From: Panulirus ornatus
Lineage: Eukaryota; Arthropoda; Malacostraca; Decapoda; Palinuridae
Reading direction: 5' to 3'
NCBI RefSeq assembly: GCF_036320965.1
Contig: NC_092236.1
Location: 16,645,518 to 16,709,517 of the forward strand
DNA length: 64,000 nt
Shown: one piece after another, positions 41,900 through 55,417 of the stretch
How the letters are laid out: every line of letters starts with the position of its first letter
How positions within the stretch are numbered: the stretch's first letter is position 1
Made by a program: the position numbers and the translations under genes
The notes under the pieces: generated by a model
Told to the model about the DNA's origin: nothing
What the model saw: the letters and a program-made list of their open reading frames with translations, nothing else
Database searches by the model: none

Positions 41900-42295
41900 T
41901 TCAGTCGCCGTGGTGAGGTAGCGCCAGGAACAGACGAAGAACGATCTCATTAGCTCACATCCGCTCTCAGGCTGTCATGTATAACACACCGAAAATAGTG
42001 GTTTGTATCCACAATCATGTCCCGCAGACCTATCCATGCGTTCATCTCATCGCTTCATAGTTGTGGTTCAGTCCAATGACAGCAAGTCGCCCCCTCTGTA
42101 CCACATCGCTCCAATTCTCTCTATCCCACGCACGACTCACTTCCTCCTCAATATTCCAGCCCCGATCATTCAAACCATTTGTACTCCTTTTTCCCTCCAC
42201 CTCTGACATGTATTCTCCTAAGTCAGCCTCTTCCCACTCATCCTCTCCGTATGTACAAACGATTCTCTACCACATCCCGAATAAGAGACACTCTC
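41900..42295 (-). mobile_element. LINE R 3' fragment, diverged copy 1
   Basis: Starts with the family 3' end in antisense (TCGCCGTGGTGAGGTAGCGC; compare GTCGCTGTCTCCCGCGTTTG at 11939) and includes the block CCCCTCTGTACCACATCGCT also seen at 12119-12140. It extends to about 42295, then the next copy begins. No frame is intact. With 42342-43336 it makes two same-orientation copies back to back. Confidence 0.8.
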
Positions 42296-42341
42296 TACCT
42301 TCACCGGACTTTCTCAGGTCCGGAGACCTCAGCTCTTTATC

Positions 42342-43336
42342 CACAACCAGGCCCCACAGAACTTCCCATGGTTTATCACGGACGCTTCACAGCCTCTGTT
42401 CCAGTTCACTCTATCCCGTATACGCCTTTCACCCTCCTGCATGTTTGGGCCCCGATCGCTCAAATTCTTTTTCACTCCATCCTTCCATCTCTAATTTGGT
42501 CTTCCCGTTCTCATTGTTCCCTCCACTTCTGAGACATATATCCTCTTTGTCAACTTTTCCTCACTCATTCTTCCCATATGTACAAACCAATTCCGTACAC
42601 CCTCTTCTGCTCTCTCAACCACACTCATTATATTACTCTTTCATTACTTACTCTTCAAACCACCTCATCCCACACATTGTCCTGAAACGTTTCATTTCCA
42701 AAACACCCATCTTCCTCCAGAAATCTTATTCATAGCCCATGCCTCACATCCATATAATATTGTTGGAACTACTGTTCCTTCGAACATACCCAATGTTGTG
42801 CTCCCAGATAACATTCTCTTTATCCACACATTCTTCGGCACTCCCAAACCTTCGCACCCTCACCCATCCTATGAATCACTTCCGCTTCCAGGTTCCATTT
42901 GCTGCCATGTCCATTTTCTCTATTCAGACACATCTCAACTAACCTGTCCCTAAACCCCTTTAAGACTAATAACCTTCCTTTTATTCATATCTACTCTCAA
43001 CTTCCTCCTTTCAGGAACTCGTCCAAACAGAGTCACCAACCTTTGCTGTTTCTCACTCGATTCCGCCACTGTATCATCAGCAAACAACAACTGACTCTCA
43101 TCCCAGGCCCTCTCATTCTCCCCACAGTCTGCATATTCGCCCCTCTCTCCAACCCATCCATAATCAAACTGAATAACCATGGTGACATCACAGACCCCTG
43201 CCCCAGCCAACCTTCATTTGGAACCATTCATTCTCATCTCTTCTTATTCGTACACAAGCCTTACACTCATGATAAAAACTTCTCACTGCTTCTAGCAGCT
43301 TACCTCTCACCTCCCATCAACATTTGTACTTAAAAT
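42342..43336 (-). pseudogene. LINE R copy 2 with degraded RT
   Basis: The minus strand carries the 3' UTR, the C-terminal RT and the FADD block in the order of the best copy. At 42950-43210 a partial frame shows SQLLFADDT and RVPERRKLRVDMNKRKV, matching the motif and following segment at 12115-13058. The segment 43210-43336 extends further upstream than the 12-13 kb copy. Multiple frameshifts are present and no complete protein is possible. Confidence 0.87.
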
Positions 43337-44534
<1,198 letters not shown>

Positions 44535-47500
44535 AGACCGTCCTCTAAGTGAGACTTAGCCCGAAATAAAAAGAATGATGGCGGACGTCACAGCTTCGAT
44601 AAGCCCAACAAACATTTTGCATCATCGACACTCGGGCCCGAGACGGTCATTGTCTGTGTGTGGCGGGCGATGCATCACTGTGTCAAGCTGGGGGACCGAC
44701 CCTGGGCCCTGGCCATTCCTTTTAAGACCCACAACCGTAGGTGGCGTTCGCCGTAACACCTCTACTGTACCGGGGAATTTATATTTCTTTTTTTTTCCGG
44801 GCTATAAAGTATAGGAGACGTCGCCTTAAAAACCTGTGCCATTCGGAAATTTGTTTTCGGACTACAATATTTTACGTAATGTCAATATTCGCGCAGATGT
44901 CTACTCTGTTCAAAAAAGTTTGGAGATGTTTTACCATATTTCGAACCAGCAAGAACGAATTCTGGTTCTGAATTATGAGATATGAGTTATTTCAACCCAG
45001 CCTGTGATACCGTCTTCTTGACAGAGACGAACAGCTCATAGAAATCCCTCTTTACAACTGAAAATGTGTCACGAGCACAGAGAGCATATGTGACCTTAGA
45101 ATGACCTTATACACCTGAAGTGTGTGCGTTTCAAGATTTCCCTACGAGTGAATGAAGCTCAGCGTTGATGGCCTTAATGACAGGCTAAAATTAGCTCCAA
45201 CACGAGAGTGTACAGCATTGAGAACTGAAATTCTCCGTGCTTACAGGAAGAAAACATCATAGATGACGGGTATGGGGTGACGCTCAGATCCATCTTGCTT
45301 TCAAGAGGACCCAGTATCTCTCTTTTCCTAAAAAAAAAAAAAAAAAAAAGACTATAGATATAAGTAACGTTGGTGAATAAATTAGTCAAAAACTGTAATT
45401 CGAATCGAAAAGCCAGTCATGTACGGGTCTGTTCATGCCAGCTAATCCGGCGTTATCAAACTTTCACTGCATTTTCGAAAAGCCATTGCAAACAAAAAAT
45501 TTGCATACACATCTGATTTGGCGAAATATATATTCGCTTTTTTTTTCTTTTTATCACCCACGGTCCGGGTATTCAATGTGCTAATACTAGCTCTTTTAAT
45601 GCATCTCTAAATTGGAAACAGTCTATTCACGTTTCATTAGTGTTGGAGAAAATTATTCTGAAAATGCACCATAAAGCGAGGTAATGATCGCCATACATGC
45701 AGATCAGGAGCATAACTTGCAATATACGTTGAACTTCATGTCCCATTTTGTTTCCATGATTTGATGTCTCCCCGTACCATTTTGTACACTTGATTTGATG
45801 TCTCCCCGTACCATTATTAGATCATTTCCGTATATCAGTGATAATGTAAGAGCATCACATCACCAGATTTCCATCTGTAAATGCGATTGCGATGCTGGCT
45901 GGATGTTACCTGCGCCATAACAACATACACATCCACGATACACCTACGCCACGCGAGATTAGGGATCTGATGGTGACCAGCCTGTCTGTCCACTCCTTCA
46001 AGGTGACTGCTTGCCTCGGTAGACGTTTATCAGATGTGCAATATCTTACTTCGCCGAGAGATATACATGTCTCATTCTCACTCCAGCTGCTGCTGATCTA
46101 CTTGGTCGGATGATCGTTAAACATGCAGCGTTTTTCTTTTTTTAAATGTTATATTTACATTTCCTAATTTCTCTGTGTCTACTGTCTCGTACCTCTAGAT
46201 GGTTGATTTTGAAGTTTGAACAGCGACTTATAAGATTACTAGCTAATTTCGCTTCTTCCTCTCCATCCCTCAACACCTTATGTCTTTTTTCTCCCTACTT
46301 TTTCATTCATTTCACTCTCTTTTCTCGTCCTCTTCCTTCTTTCTTCGGTCTTTCCTGTTTTCATTCTTATATAACGTCCCTCTTTCACCAGTGCTATTTC
46401 CTTCCTTCCCAAACCTCCCTCACGTTACGGACGATATCAAAAAAGAAATCTTTTTTAAACTTTGATTTCAATCATTCAGGAGGTAAGTAATAAAAGATAC
46501 CTCACTGTCCAGGTACCTTGCTCCAGAATACCCAGATATTTAATGCAAAAGCTGCACATTCCGCCAGTCTCTCACACGAGAGATAAAAAGTAGACTTCCA
46601 ACTTTTATTTCAGGTAGAAGGTACATCAAATAGGATAGGGTTTGTTCATTTCACTATAACCACCCGCCTTTTACATTTCATATGTTATATATGATTACAT
46701 CTAACGAAACGACTGTCTTTGAACACTTATACTCGGTCCAGTTTATCCCACTGCATCCGGATGACTCACAGTAACGGTGGCATTAATGGGATACTTGAAG
46801 AAGGATGAAAATGAAAGGGAGGCAAGGAGAGAAGGAAGAAGGTGATAGGTGATAGGTGAAAGAAGGACTTGAGGAAGAAAGGCTGAGGAGAACAGATAGT
46901 CATGGGTGAGAGGTGGAGGACGATGTGGGTAGAGAGGAGGGGAGAGGGTGGGAGAGGACAGGTGGCTGGAAAAGAAGAGACTGTTGAAAAAAGAGAGGTT
47001 GGAGAAAGTGAGGTAACTGGTGGAGGCTGGCGGAGGAGGACAAGTGGCAAAGAATGAGAATCATAGGAGGAGGAACTGTTGAGGGAATGAGAGGATGACT
47101 CTGGTAGAAGAGAGTGAGTCACTGAGGGATGACGGGAAGAGTTATAGAAGGGAGTGACTGAAGGAGAATATGGATACTGATTAGATGTTAAGGGAGGGAG
47201 ACGGTGAACAGGTGTGGTCGAAGGAGGACTGAGGGGAATAAGAGCCAGTGAAGGATAGATGTGCAGGAGTAGAGGCGGTTAAGACTAAAGACCAGGAACT
47301 GACGTAGACAATATAAGGTAAAATGGACCGAGTTTACATGTGGTGAAGGTCAAGAGGACAATGGAAGGAGTCAGTCAGTGTACTGATTTAGACAGATCAC
47401 GACTAAAAACGATCGTTGAGGCTATCATACTGTTGAATCAATGAAGGTGTCCTGTATGATGAATCTGAAGATGAGGCACTGAAGGGAAAATAGACTCACA

Positions 47501-48221
47501 AGTGATACAGCAAGTCCTGAAATGACAGGAACGTAAAGAGAGATGGTTTAGGGGGAAGCAGCAATGGAAAGGGGTGTGAGGAGGCAAGAGCTCAAGAAAG
47601 TCGGTGAAGGTAGAGGAAGGGAAGAGAACTTGGAGGTGACCCCGGTCGGCTGATGCTAAAATTCTCAGGCAATTACGGAGGCGGCTGGGAAAGGAGAGAC
47701 AATTTCATGGTGGGAAAATATGAACCAATTTGTATGTTCTTAAGGCTTGTGCTGATGACGGCAATAATGCCGTTGATAACGGGGTGTGCACAAATCTCTT
47801 GGGCCGTAAATCATGTAATTGGCCACGTACAGTAGGCCTATTATTCTGAATGATTTCTTTCAATATACCCAAGGTACAGTTTCTATCAGCGAGAAAGTGA
47901 GTATTATAAATAGAGGCCCCTAAAAGTGTAGAAAAAAAATTTCCCTAATGTTATTCCTTACACGTGGACAAAAAAAAATAAAAAAAAATGGGGCGATCAC
48001 TTTCACAAAGACATAAAATCTATCAAAATATAAAGAAAATAAGCTGGTAGGTCTATCTTCAAGAGGTACGTAACTGTATGTATTAAGGATAGGATCGATT
48101 CTTAAAGAATTCAGTCCCTTTTTAAGTCCACTTGAAATGTTCTAACACGCTTGTGTGCTTCATGCTATTATACACATTGCTATTTACTAGCGCAATGAAA
48201 TCAATCTATTACTACTGTTAC
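44535..48221. other. Unassigned sequence, about 3.7 kb
   Basis: No gene or element recognised. 44570-44780 is GC-rich. 46795-47300 is purine-rich on plus with loosely repeated GGAGG, GAGGA and GGTGA words, probably low-complexity DNA. 47640-47860 is balanced, single-copy-looking and contains AATAATGCCGTTGATAACGG-like sequence. A small tandem duplication at 45740-45814 is listed separately. Confidence 0.4.
45740..45814. repeat. Tandem duplication of about 35 bp
   Basis: GATTTGATGTCTCCCCGTAC followed by CATT occurs twice, about 36 bp apart, each preceded by TTTTGT. Confidence 0.85.
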
Positions 48222-48321
48222 TACTACTAATAATAATGATAACAACAACAATAATAATAATGATAATAATAATAATAATGATAATGATAATAATAATAAT
48301 GATAATAGTAAAAATAACAAC

Positions 48322-48372
<51 letters not shown>

Positions 48373-48418
48373 CATAATAATAAAGATAATGATGAAAATA
48401 ATAACAATAATGATAACG
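48222..48418. repeat. (AAT)n microsatellite, interrupted
   Basis: About 195 bp of AAT with GAT, AAC and AGT variants; the purest part is at 48320-48371. No LINE R end was found beside it, unlike the other three AAT arrays. Confidence 0.95.
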
Positions 48419-48941
48419 TGACAAAACTACCCAAGACTGTGTGAGAGGAAAAATGTCGAGAAACAACGTTAAAAACAAAGAAAATGTGCGGAGGTAAAAA
48501 GAAGGGAGCCTCGGGGAATAATGGTTATCACGTGAACGTAAACAAACGAAAGAAGCAAGCATGAAGAAAAATGAAACGAACGAAACATTGCTAAAAAGAG
48601 CAGAAGAATAGAAAAAAAAGAGATAAAATTCAACAGCCACATTTCTGGCTTCTTCGTGTGAGGTAGACTAAGTTTAGGATCGACCCTCGATGCTCGGCAA
48701 GATCGAGTCTTAATAACCAATATGGAATACGTTGTTGAGGTAACCGACTGCTCCTCTCACAATGGCAGACTGGACGTACCATCGGTCAAATCCAGGGAAT
48801 AAAATAACTGTAGACAATTGCAAACACGAGACGCATGGCGCTGACTTGCCTGAGTAGTAGTAGTAAGTGACATTGAGGTAACAAGATAGTCAAATCATAT
48901 GAACCCAAAAGGATATGCAAATACGAAGGAACACAAACGCC

Positions 48942-48944
<3 letters not shown>
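48419..48944. other. Unassigned sequence
   Basis: A-rich, no gene. 48650-48735 has a weak tRNA-like arrangement on the minus strand, too poor to call. Confidence 0.4.

Positions 48945-48994
<50 letters not shown>
48945..48994. repeat. (GA)n microsatellite
   Basis: Pure GA array of about 50 bp. Confidence 0.98.
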
Positions 48995-48997
<3 letters not shown>

Positions 48998-49734
48998 TGG
49001 CAAAAGGAAATACTTTGCTTGTTAATGCCACACGTTATCCTTTCCCATCTTGTGCCGCAGTTGCCACAACAAACAGAATGACCTCTTGAGCTATAGACGC
49101 CTACCGACGGCAGACAAATTGATATGTAAATTTCCCCTTCAAGAAAAGAAGAAGGCGACTGCGCAAGAGCGTGCGATGTATCAGGCTTATCTAAATACAC
49201 TGTCATTCATTTATTATTCTTGTCATTTGCCGAGTCCGTCTGGAATAACATTGTATTTACATTTGTAAGACAGTAAGGTGACGTATCATTAGTTGCTATT
49301 TGAAGTAGGGTGCAACACAGCGGGCGATTAGGTGGTGCTGGAAGTGCACGTGCGAGAATAGCTTGTTCTCTCGCAGTCTCTGGGTCCACCATCACTCAGC
49401 TGGCTATACTTGGGACTGACATGAAAAAAAGAGACGTAAGAACATACACGATCAGGTGTTACGAAATACGACAGCAATAACACGACACGACGAAGAAAGT
49501 GAGGAGACACGTTCATTCAGGAGGAGAGGTACTTTCTCTTAAGCTGACGAAAGAGATCACTTCCTCCACGAGCCTCCACCCGGGTGTAGTGGGTTAACTT
49601 CGATGCCAATAAATCATGAGGCCCGCAATCCGGTCCGTAGATGGGGCCTGACAGAGGTTTGTGTTCGAGATTGCGCCGCGATTGAAAGGTCACCTCTGGC
49701 GATGCTTTATCACTGAGAGTAATCATATCCCAAG
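48995..49734. other. Unassigned, single-copy-looking sequence
   Basis: Balanced composition with no repeats; 49520-49730 is the most gene-like in base composition but shows no long frame. Confidence 0.4.
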
Positions 49735-49838
49735 TGACCGTTATAATCTGTTTCTTGTATCTCCTCTGATGATGTGATCATTACACGAAAGTGCACTTGG
49801 GAACTTATCGTGTTTCATTTCCGCGTTGGCAAAAAGGA

Positions 49839-49870
<32 letters not shown>
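49735..49870 (+). mobile_element. LINE J terminal fragment with TA tail
   Basis: TGATGATGTGATCATTACAC, GAAAGTGCACTTGGGAACTT, ATCGTGTTTCATTTCC, then GCGTTGGCAAAAAGGAATAT and a (TA)n tail with GTATA breaks to 49870. It is the sense counterpart of 37421-37510 (antisense). The last part before the tail differs from the other copies (GCGTTGGC instead of CCGTGGAC). Confidence 0.75.
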
Positions 49871-50395
49871 GACCTGGGCAAGATGAAGCCGTGGTTTATG
49901 AGGAATAGTCAGCATGACGTTACTTTAATAAGAGGTCCAGACGCCGCAACATTTATCAGGGTATGTCTGGCATTCCTCGTCTTATTAAGACAACACAGGA
50001 AAATCTGAGATGTAAACCTGATGGGTTATCTTGAACATCTTTGTTAGTTTGGTACATTTATTGAGGTTCTTCATCAATATGATAATAATCCTGGAGTATA
50101 TACGTACGTCTTAAAGGACTGTGAAACAAGAGACATGTACAAAGAATTCATATTACGACAACGAAACAATGTATTTGTCGTGGATGAAGCTTATGTAGAA
50201 ATTCGTGTTTCTCTGGTTTCCTCTGATCATAATCATGGCTCAGATGAAGCCCCTATGTTTGTTTGTAGTTACAGATCCGTAGTTACCCAAGTGTGCCATA
50301 GGGAGAGGGAGTTCTACACCCGTGAGGTTTTATGTCTTGAACTATTTCTTGCCCTCACGTAATCTTTAAACTTTCGTATTCTTTCAACATTAACA
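49871..50395. other. Unassigned sequence
   Basis: No recognised gene or repeat. It may include degraded LINE sequence toward 50395. Confidence 0.35.
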
Positions 50396-51335
50396 GTACT
50401 ATCACTTAAACCTTACTCCATTTATAGATGACTCCCATACAAGTACCTCTGTACAACTTGTCTAAGAGTTCATTGCCTAATTTCAAGATGTCACCGGATT
50501 CTGTCCTTGAATCTTTGGGAGAACTGTTTGCTGTCAACATCAACAAACTGGTTTAAATACTTAAATGTATTGGTCCAGTCACCCAATACTCTTTCTTCTT
50601 CCGTGGCTGACAAGGTCATGTCTTTTCATCTCTCACCGTAACTCAAGATTCTTTACTCTGGTACCTTCTTTGTTACCCTCCGCTGGATCTTTTCTGCAAT
50701 TCCTTTGTGCTTCTTTCAGTACGGAAACCAAACTTGAGAAATGTAATCCAGTTTTGGTGTAACGCAAGAAATGAACAGTTATCCATGAAACTGAATGCGA
50801 TTCAAATATTTGCCAGCAGACATTACGTCACCTTTACAATTCAGGTGACACGTTAGGTACAATGTCAACTCCTCAAGTCCCTTTCAGATACATATTTCAT
50901 CAGTCTTTCTCCTGCTGAGCAATACTTGCTTCCAGGTCTTCCTTCACTGCGTCCTCTCCTCATGACTAGGCATTCACTCGTCTTGAATTTCAGCAACCAC
51001 GTATCAGACCAAACTTTTCAGAGCTGGCCAAGGTCCCCTTCCTTGATGATGCAATCCAAATCACTCTGGTTTCTCCTCGTGACCTTGGCACCAAGCCCGC
51101 AAACATAATGGGGGTATGGGCCTAGTCATTTTGGAAAGCCATTTACATAAATCAAGAAGAGTAATGGCCCCAGTACCGAGCCTTGCGGCAACACCACTGG
51201 GGACCACAACCCATTCCCAGAAGGTTCCATTGTTCCCGTTTACGAAGATAATCTATCATCCAGCAGAGCAATCTCCCCTTTTCTATATTCCAGCCGAAAG
51301 ATCTAACTTCCCTACCAACTACCTATGTGGTTATA
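50396..51335 (-). pseudogene. CR1-like LINE RT relic
   Basis: Minus strand, read from 51335 leftward: QGSVLGPLLFLIYVNGFP near 51130-51185 (RT block B with the typical LIYVND), then the region where the YADD block should be (lost), then WSDTWLLKFKTSECLVM near 50965-51020 (usual form WSD.WL..FN..KC.VM), and later the RRATK..-type block and LSYGERRHDLV near 50615-50650 (usual form LSYEERL..L.L). Stops and frameshifts are common. The C-terminal half complements the N-terminal CR1/L2-like relic at 14906-15535. Confidence 0.78.
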
Positions 51336-51431
51336 ATGGGTGATTACCTGTTTGCACTGTATGAGGAAGAAGTATAGTCATGGGGGTCCATCTCTTAAAC
51401 ATTCGCTAATACAATTTAGATTCATGTATGC

Positions 51432-51444
51432 TGTGTGTGTGTGT

Positions 51445-51503
<59 letters not shown>
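51432..51503. repeat. (GT)n microsatellite
   Basis: GT array of about 72 bp with one GTATGT break. Confidence 0.97.
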
Positions 51504-51506
<3 letters not shown>

Positions 51507-52284
51507 TCATATTACATTAATATTATCGAAAATAATTGGAACATATTTCTTCCACTTACGTGTTGCTATAATGACGATAAACTTCATGGTCACTTAGAGC
51601 TTAGAATTTCTCGTTCATCAAGTATATCGTATTCTGCATTTTTTTGTTCATTTTCTTTTTTTTTTTTTTTTTTTGGTCTTCGCTGTCAACTATAAAAGAT
51701 AATGACTTTACCATCCCAATGTAGAATATCAAACGCTTTCAAGAAATAATCTTTCACACAGTAACGTTTTTCATTTCACACATTTCCCCCCCTCCGCTCC
51801 CTTCCGTTTCATCTGTGAATTCCAGTGACAGATTCTATGTTTCCTTACATGAAAAATTTTTCCTTTTGTGCGTCTTATTATTTTTTTTTTTTTACATAAC
51901 TGTGGAACCTATTCCATGCCGACCTTTTTTTCTTTTCACGGTCATAAACTCGACTCGGGATTCAATGTGTCAACTTTTCAAAAATTGATAAAAAAATACA
52001 TATCTTTTCTTCTTCCCTCCCTCCTTCCTTCCCTCCCTCCCTACCTCCCTCCCCCCAAATTCCATAACGTTGGTTTGCGTGCATTGCTTGGCCCACGACC
52101 CACAGTGGAAGGCGTGAGGTCGACTCTATTATCGGAGAACCAATACCGAGGTTTTACACTCTTTTCAGCAATATTTTTTGGCATGAATATTCTTAATGTT
52201 GTTGTATATATATCTTGGGAATATAGATATATTAGCGCGCGCGCGTGCACACACACACACACATACACCTACATACATACTTTT

Positions 52285-52288
<4 letters not shown>
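51504..52288. other. Unassigned, T-rich sequence
   Basis: T runs at 51656-51674 and 51880-51892, a CTTCCCTCC tract at 52010-52055, and a GCGCGCGCGTG-CACACA alternating tract at 52235-52262. No gene. Confidence 0.4.

Positions 52289-52380
<92 letters not shown>
52289..52380. repeat. (CT)n microsatellite
   Basis: Pure CT array of about 92 bp. Confidence 0.98.
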
Positions 52381-52382
<2 letters not shown>

Positions 52383-52497
52383 TTACTTCAGGTCACTCAC
52401 TTTTAATTACTTGCTCACTCTCGGTCATTCATTCTCATTTTCACTCTTAATTAGTCAGTCGCTCTCACAAATTCATGCTCTCTTACTCCTTCGCCTC

Positions 52498-52498
<1 letters not shown>

Positions 52499-52568
<70 letters not shown>
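52499..52568. repeat. (CT)n microsatellite
   Basis: Pure CT array of about 70 bp, separated from the previous one by about 118 bp of pyrimidine-rich sequence. Confidence 0.98.
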
Positions 52569-52570
<2 letters not shown>

Positions 52571-52984
52571 TAACTCCTCCGGTCTCGTCTTTCTCCCTTC
52601 AACAAGACCACCTGAAACTCTTCTCTTCTCATTTCCATCTCCTTTCATTCCTGTTACAACTCATCCATTTCTTTTTCCTTCCTCCCTTCCTCGCTATTCA
52701 ATATCTCCCTCTCTACAGACTTGTTGCCTTCTCTTCTTTCATACACTTTTCCACCTCCCCTCCTCACTCACTCTCCCTCTCTTTCTGTACTTCCCTCCTC
52801 ACTTGCAATCCCAACTATGTTCTTGATTTCATTAATACCTCTTTTGTCTCATGTTCTGGGTAATACCTTGCGTGAAGTAATTGCAAAAGTTTGGTGCATA
52901 TGTATACAGAAAATCAGAACTAACATGTGACTTCATAAACGCAGAAACGCTGCTTAGAAAAGGAAACACGAGAATCCAAAGCGC
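52569..52984. other. Unassigned pyrimidine-rich sequence
   Basis: C/T-rich plus strand to about 52830, then balanced sequence. No gene. Confidence 0.4.
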
Positions 52985-53085
52985 TTTCATGTATCACATC
53001 TTCAGTGGACTAGTTACAGAGAGGGATTGTAATAGTTGTCACCCCCTGTAACTAGTCCCAGAAGATGTGATAATACACGAAAGTG
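52985..53085. mobile_element. Fold-back pair of LINE J sub-terminal segments
   Basis: Left arm GCGCTTTCATGTATCACATC, then TTCAGTGGACTAGTTACAG. Right arm CTGTAACTAGTCCCAGAAGA, then TGTGATAATACACGAAAGTGC. The arms of about 40 bases are complementary with a few mismatches and small gaps around a loop of about 27 bases. The right arm is the sense J sequence seen at 49760-49790 (GATGTGAT.ATTACACGAAAGTGC). The junction is at a different point of the element from 40649-40737, so this is an independent event. Confidence 0.82.
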
Positions 53086-53135
53086 CTCAGGATACTCTCA
53101 CCACATTTTAGGAAATTCGAATAATGTTACACGAA

Positions 53136-53138
<3 letters not shown>

Positions 53139-53217
<79 letters not shown>

Positions 53218-53222
53218 GTTGT
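53139..53222. repeat. (GT)n microsatellite
   Basis: GT array of about 84 bp with a GAGT break near 53187. Confidence 0.97.
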
Positions 53223-55417
53223 GTAATCCGCAAGCGTTTGTATGAGCTAAATGCTTTTATTTATCTTTTTTACTGTCGCATTCAAAAGGAAGGAAAACCG
53301 GGAAGCAGTTAAACTGAAAACATTTCAGAATAAAACCGTAAAGTCTGATACAGACTTGTGGAACAGGTAACCAGCTCTCCAGCGTTGAGACAGGTCGTCC
53401 TACAGAGTGACTATACCTCGTCCTGCTACAGCTGTAGCCCAGGTATATATATGCTCCACAAGAGGGAGAGAAAAACACACGAAACAAAATCTTGGTCACA
53501 AACGCTCATGACGCAGCAGTGAAATACGGATGACAAGAGACTGCGAATAAAACCGTCCATCATAGAACAGCCACGGTACCGTGTGGATTACCTGACTGTT
53601 ATTCTAACTCTAGTGTCATGAGTGTGATTGAAGGCTTAGAGATAAAACGCAACAGGAGGAAATTACTTTTGTGTCCAATAAAACATGATGGAGAGAGGAA
53701 TAACAGGCGTTTTGAAATACTAAGGGATTTTATTAAGTCTTCAAAAGAGAGGATCTTTACTGTCGTATCTGACAAAGTTTCAAACTCAGAATTTCTGCGT
53801 TTCAGTCGCCCAAAAAGCTGTTTTGCTCAGAGCCTGAATGTTGCAAGTTGCCTGACAATAAAATGTTTAACAATGAAAATTTCCCAAGACACAGTGATGA
53901 ATTATTATTTTTTTTCTTTAAAGAGAATCATCAGGAAAGAATTTAAATGAACCTTACTAAACATGTTATGGTTTTTACTTCCGTGCAGACATTCACGAGA
54001 TATATGAAAAAAAAAAAAACCCAGGTCGATGGGCATGAGTCAGGCACAGGAAGAAATTAACTTGGTCACAATGGTATGAGGTGAAGATAGAAAAAAAAAT
54101 GAGAATTACGTGGAGTTTGCGTGAAAAACAAGAGGGAAAAAGGAAATCTTTCTCTTAAGTCGTTTTCTCTTGCGTGAGCTACCTAGGAGGACCGTGGTGT
54201 AAATGACTGGGGATTGACATATGCCGTCCATGGGGTCAAACGAGGTAGAGGGGATGGCCTTTGGCATCTGTAGTGCAACACGATGTGGAGGGGATTGTCC
54301 AATGGCACCCATGTGGGAGGGAATGATATCAGACACCCATAGGGTCACATGACACCACCCACGGGGGTAACATGGGAAAGAAGGGATGACCTTATGAGGT
54401 CACGTGGTACAAGCCACGGGTGGGTTGGGATGGAAGACGGGAGGGGGGAGTCACTAGCTAGGTTTCAGGCAACAAGTGTCGGGGTGGTGGGAGGAAAGAC
54501 GAGGAAAAGTGGTACGGAAGCAAAAGACTAGGATGATTGCAGGGAGGAAGAGTTCTGTGTTGAGCTGTGATGGTCACGAGATGCTGTGGCGACACGTTAT
54601 GATCCGAGACAAAGATGAGGGAGGAGGAGTGTGCTTTGTGAAGAGTCGACTGAAGAAGGGTTGCTGGGGAGGCAGGTACGGTGGAGAGGTGGCTCGGGGA
54701 CAGTAGGAGAGAGTATGGGGAACGAATGGCATAGAGAGGCGTTGGAGAAGGGATGGTCTAAGAAGGACCTTAGGGAAGGGATGAGGTGGAAGAAAATACA
54801 ATTATGATACGAGGAAATAAACGCCAATAAAAAAAAATATATATATATTGAAATGTCAAGCTGATTAGAAGGGTGAGCGAAGAATCATGACACTGTAGAG
54901 CGAGTGAAACCCTAAGATAAACATAAACTGAACAGTAATTGTAGAGTGAAGAGCAATATCAAGGAAGGATACATATGTATGAAACATAAGGGATACTAGA
55001 TCATTAATACATCGTCAAGGCAAGACAACGGCTCAGAGAATCTCTCGAACTTTGTGCCGTTCCATAATAATGGCCTCCAGGAGAACCTAGACAAAGAGCG
55101 GGTTCCCGTGCTTAAATCTGAATATCTACAATAAAACAATATTGGTAACATTGTGATTAGCGTTCTTATCAAGGCGAGCCATGCGCCCACAAAAAAACCC
55201 TACCGTCATTTGCACAGTCATTTGTTTCTGATGAATTTATTGGTACGTATCAACGCTGGCCAATTTTTCTGCTCAGAGAAGCTGATTTGAAGTTGGCTTA
55301 AATCCCGTAACACGACATTCTATCGCGTTTCATGGAATACTTTTCTTTCATTGGTCAATCTACGGTGGGAAAATGACTTCCCCATTGGCAAAATTTATTG
55401 CCGAATATCAAGCGTAA
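53223..55417. other. Unassigned sequence
   Basis: No recognised element. 54190-54440 has loosely repeated GGGGATGGCC- and CCCATGGGGTCA-like words of about 40-50 bp, possibly an old minisatellite. A 110-codon frame at 53618-53950 is listed separately. Confidence 0.4.
53618..53950 (+). other. Unassigned 110-codon open frame
   Basis: Starts at ATG in GTCATGAGTGTG and ends at TGA. The predicted protein is lysine- and arginine-rich (IKRNRRKLL near residue 9, KRIIRKEFK at the end) with no recognised domain. It is free of simple repeats, but a chance frame of this length is possible. Confidence 0.12.

Noticed and set aside
42061..42735. 224-codon plus-strand frame
   Set aside because: Antisense of the diverged LINE R copies.
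48650..48735. Further tRNA-derived SINE on the minus strand
   Set aside because: A GGTTATTAAG...GGGTCGATCC arrangement is suggestive, but no body shared with the other SINE copies was found.
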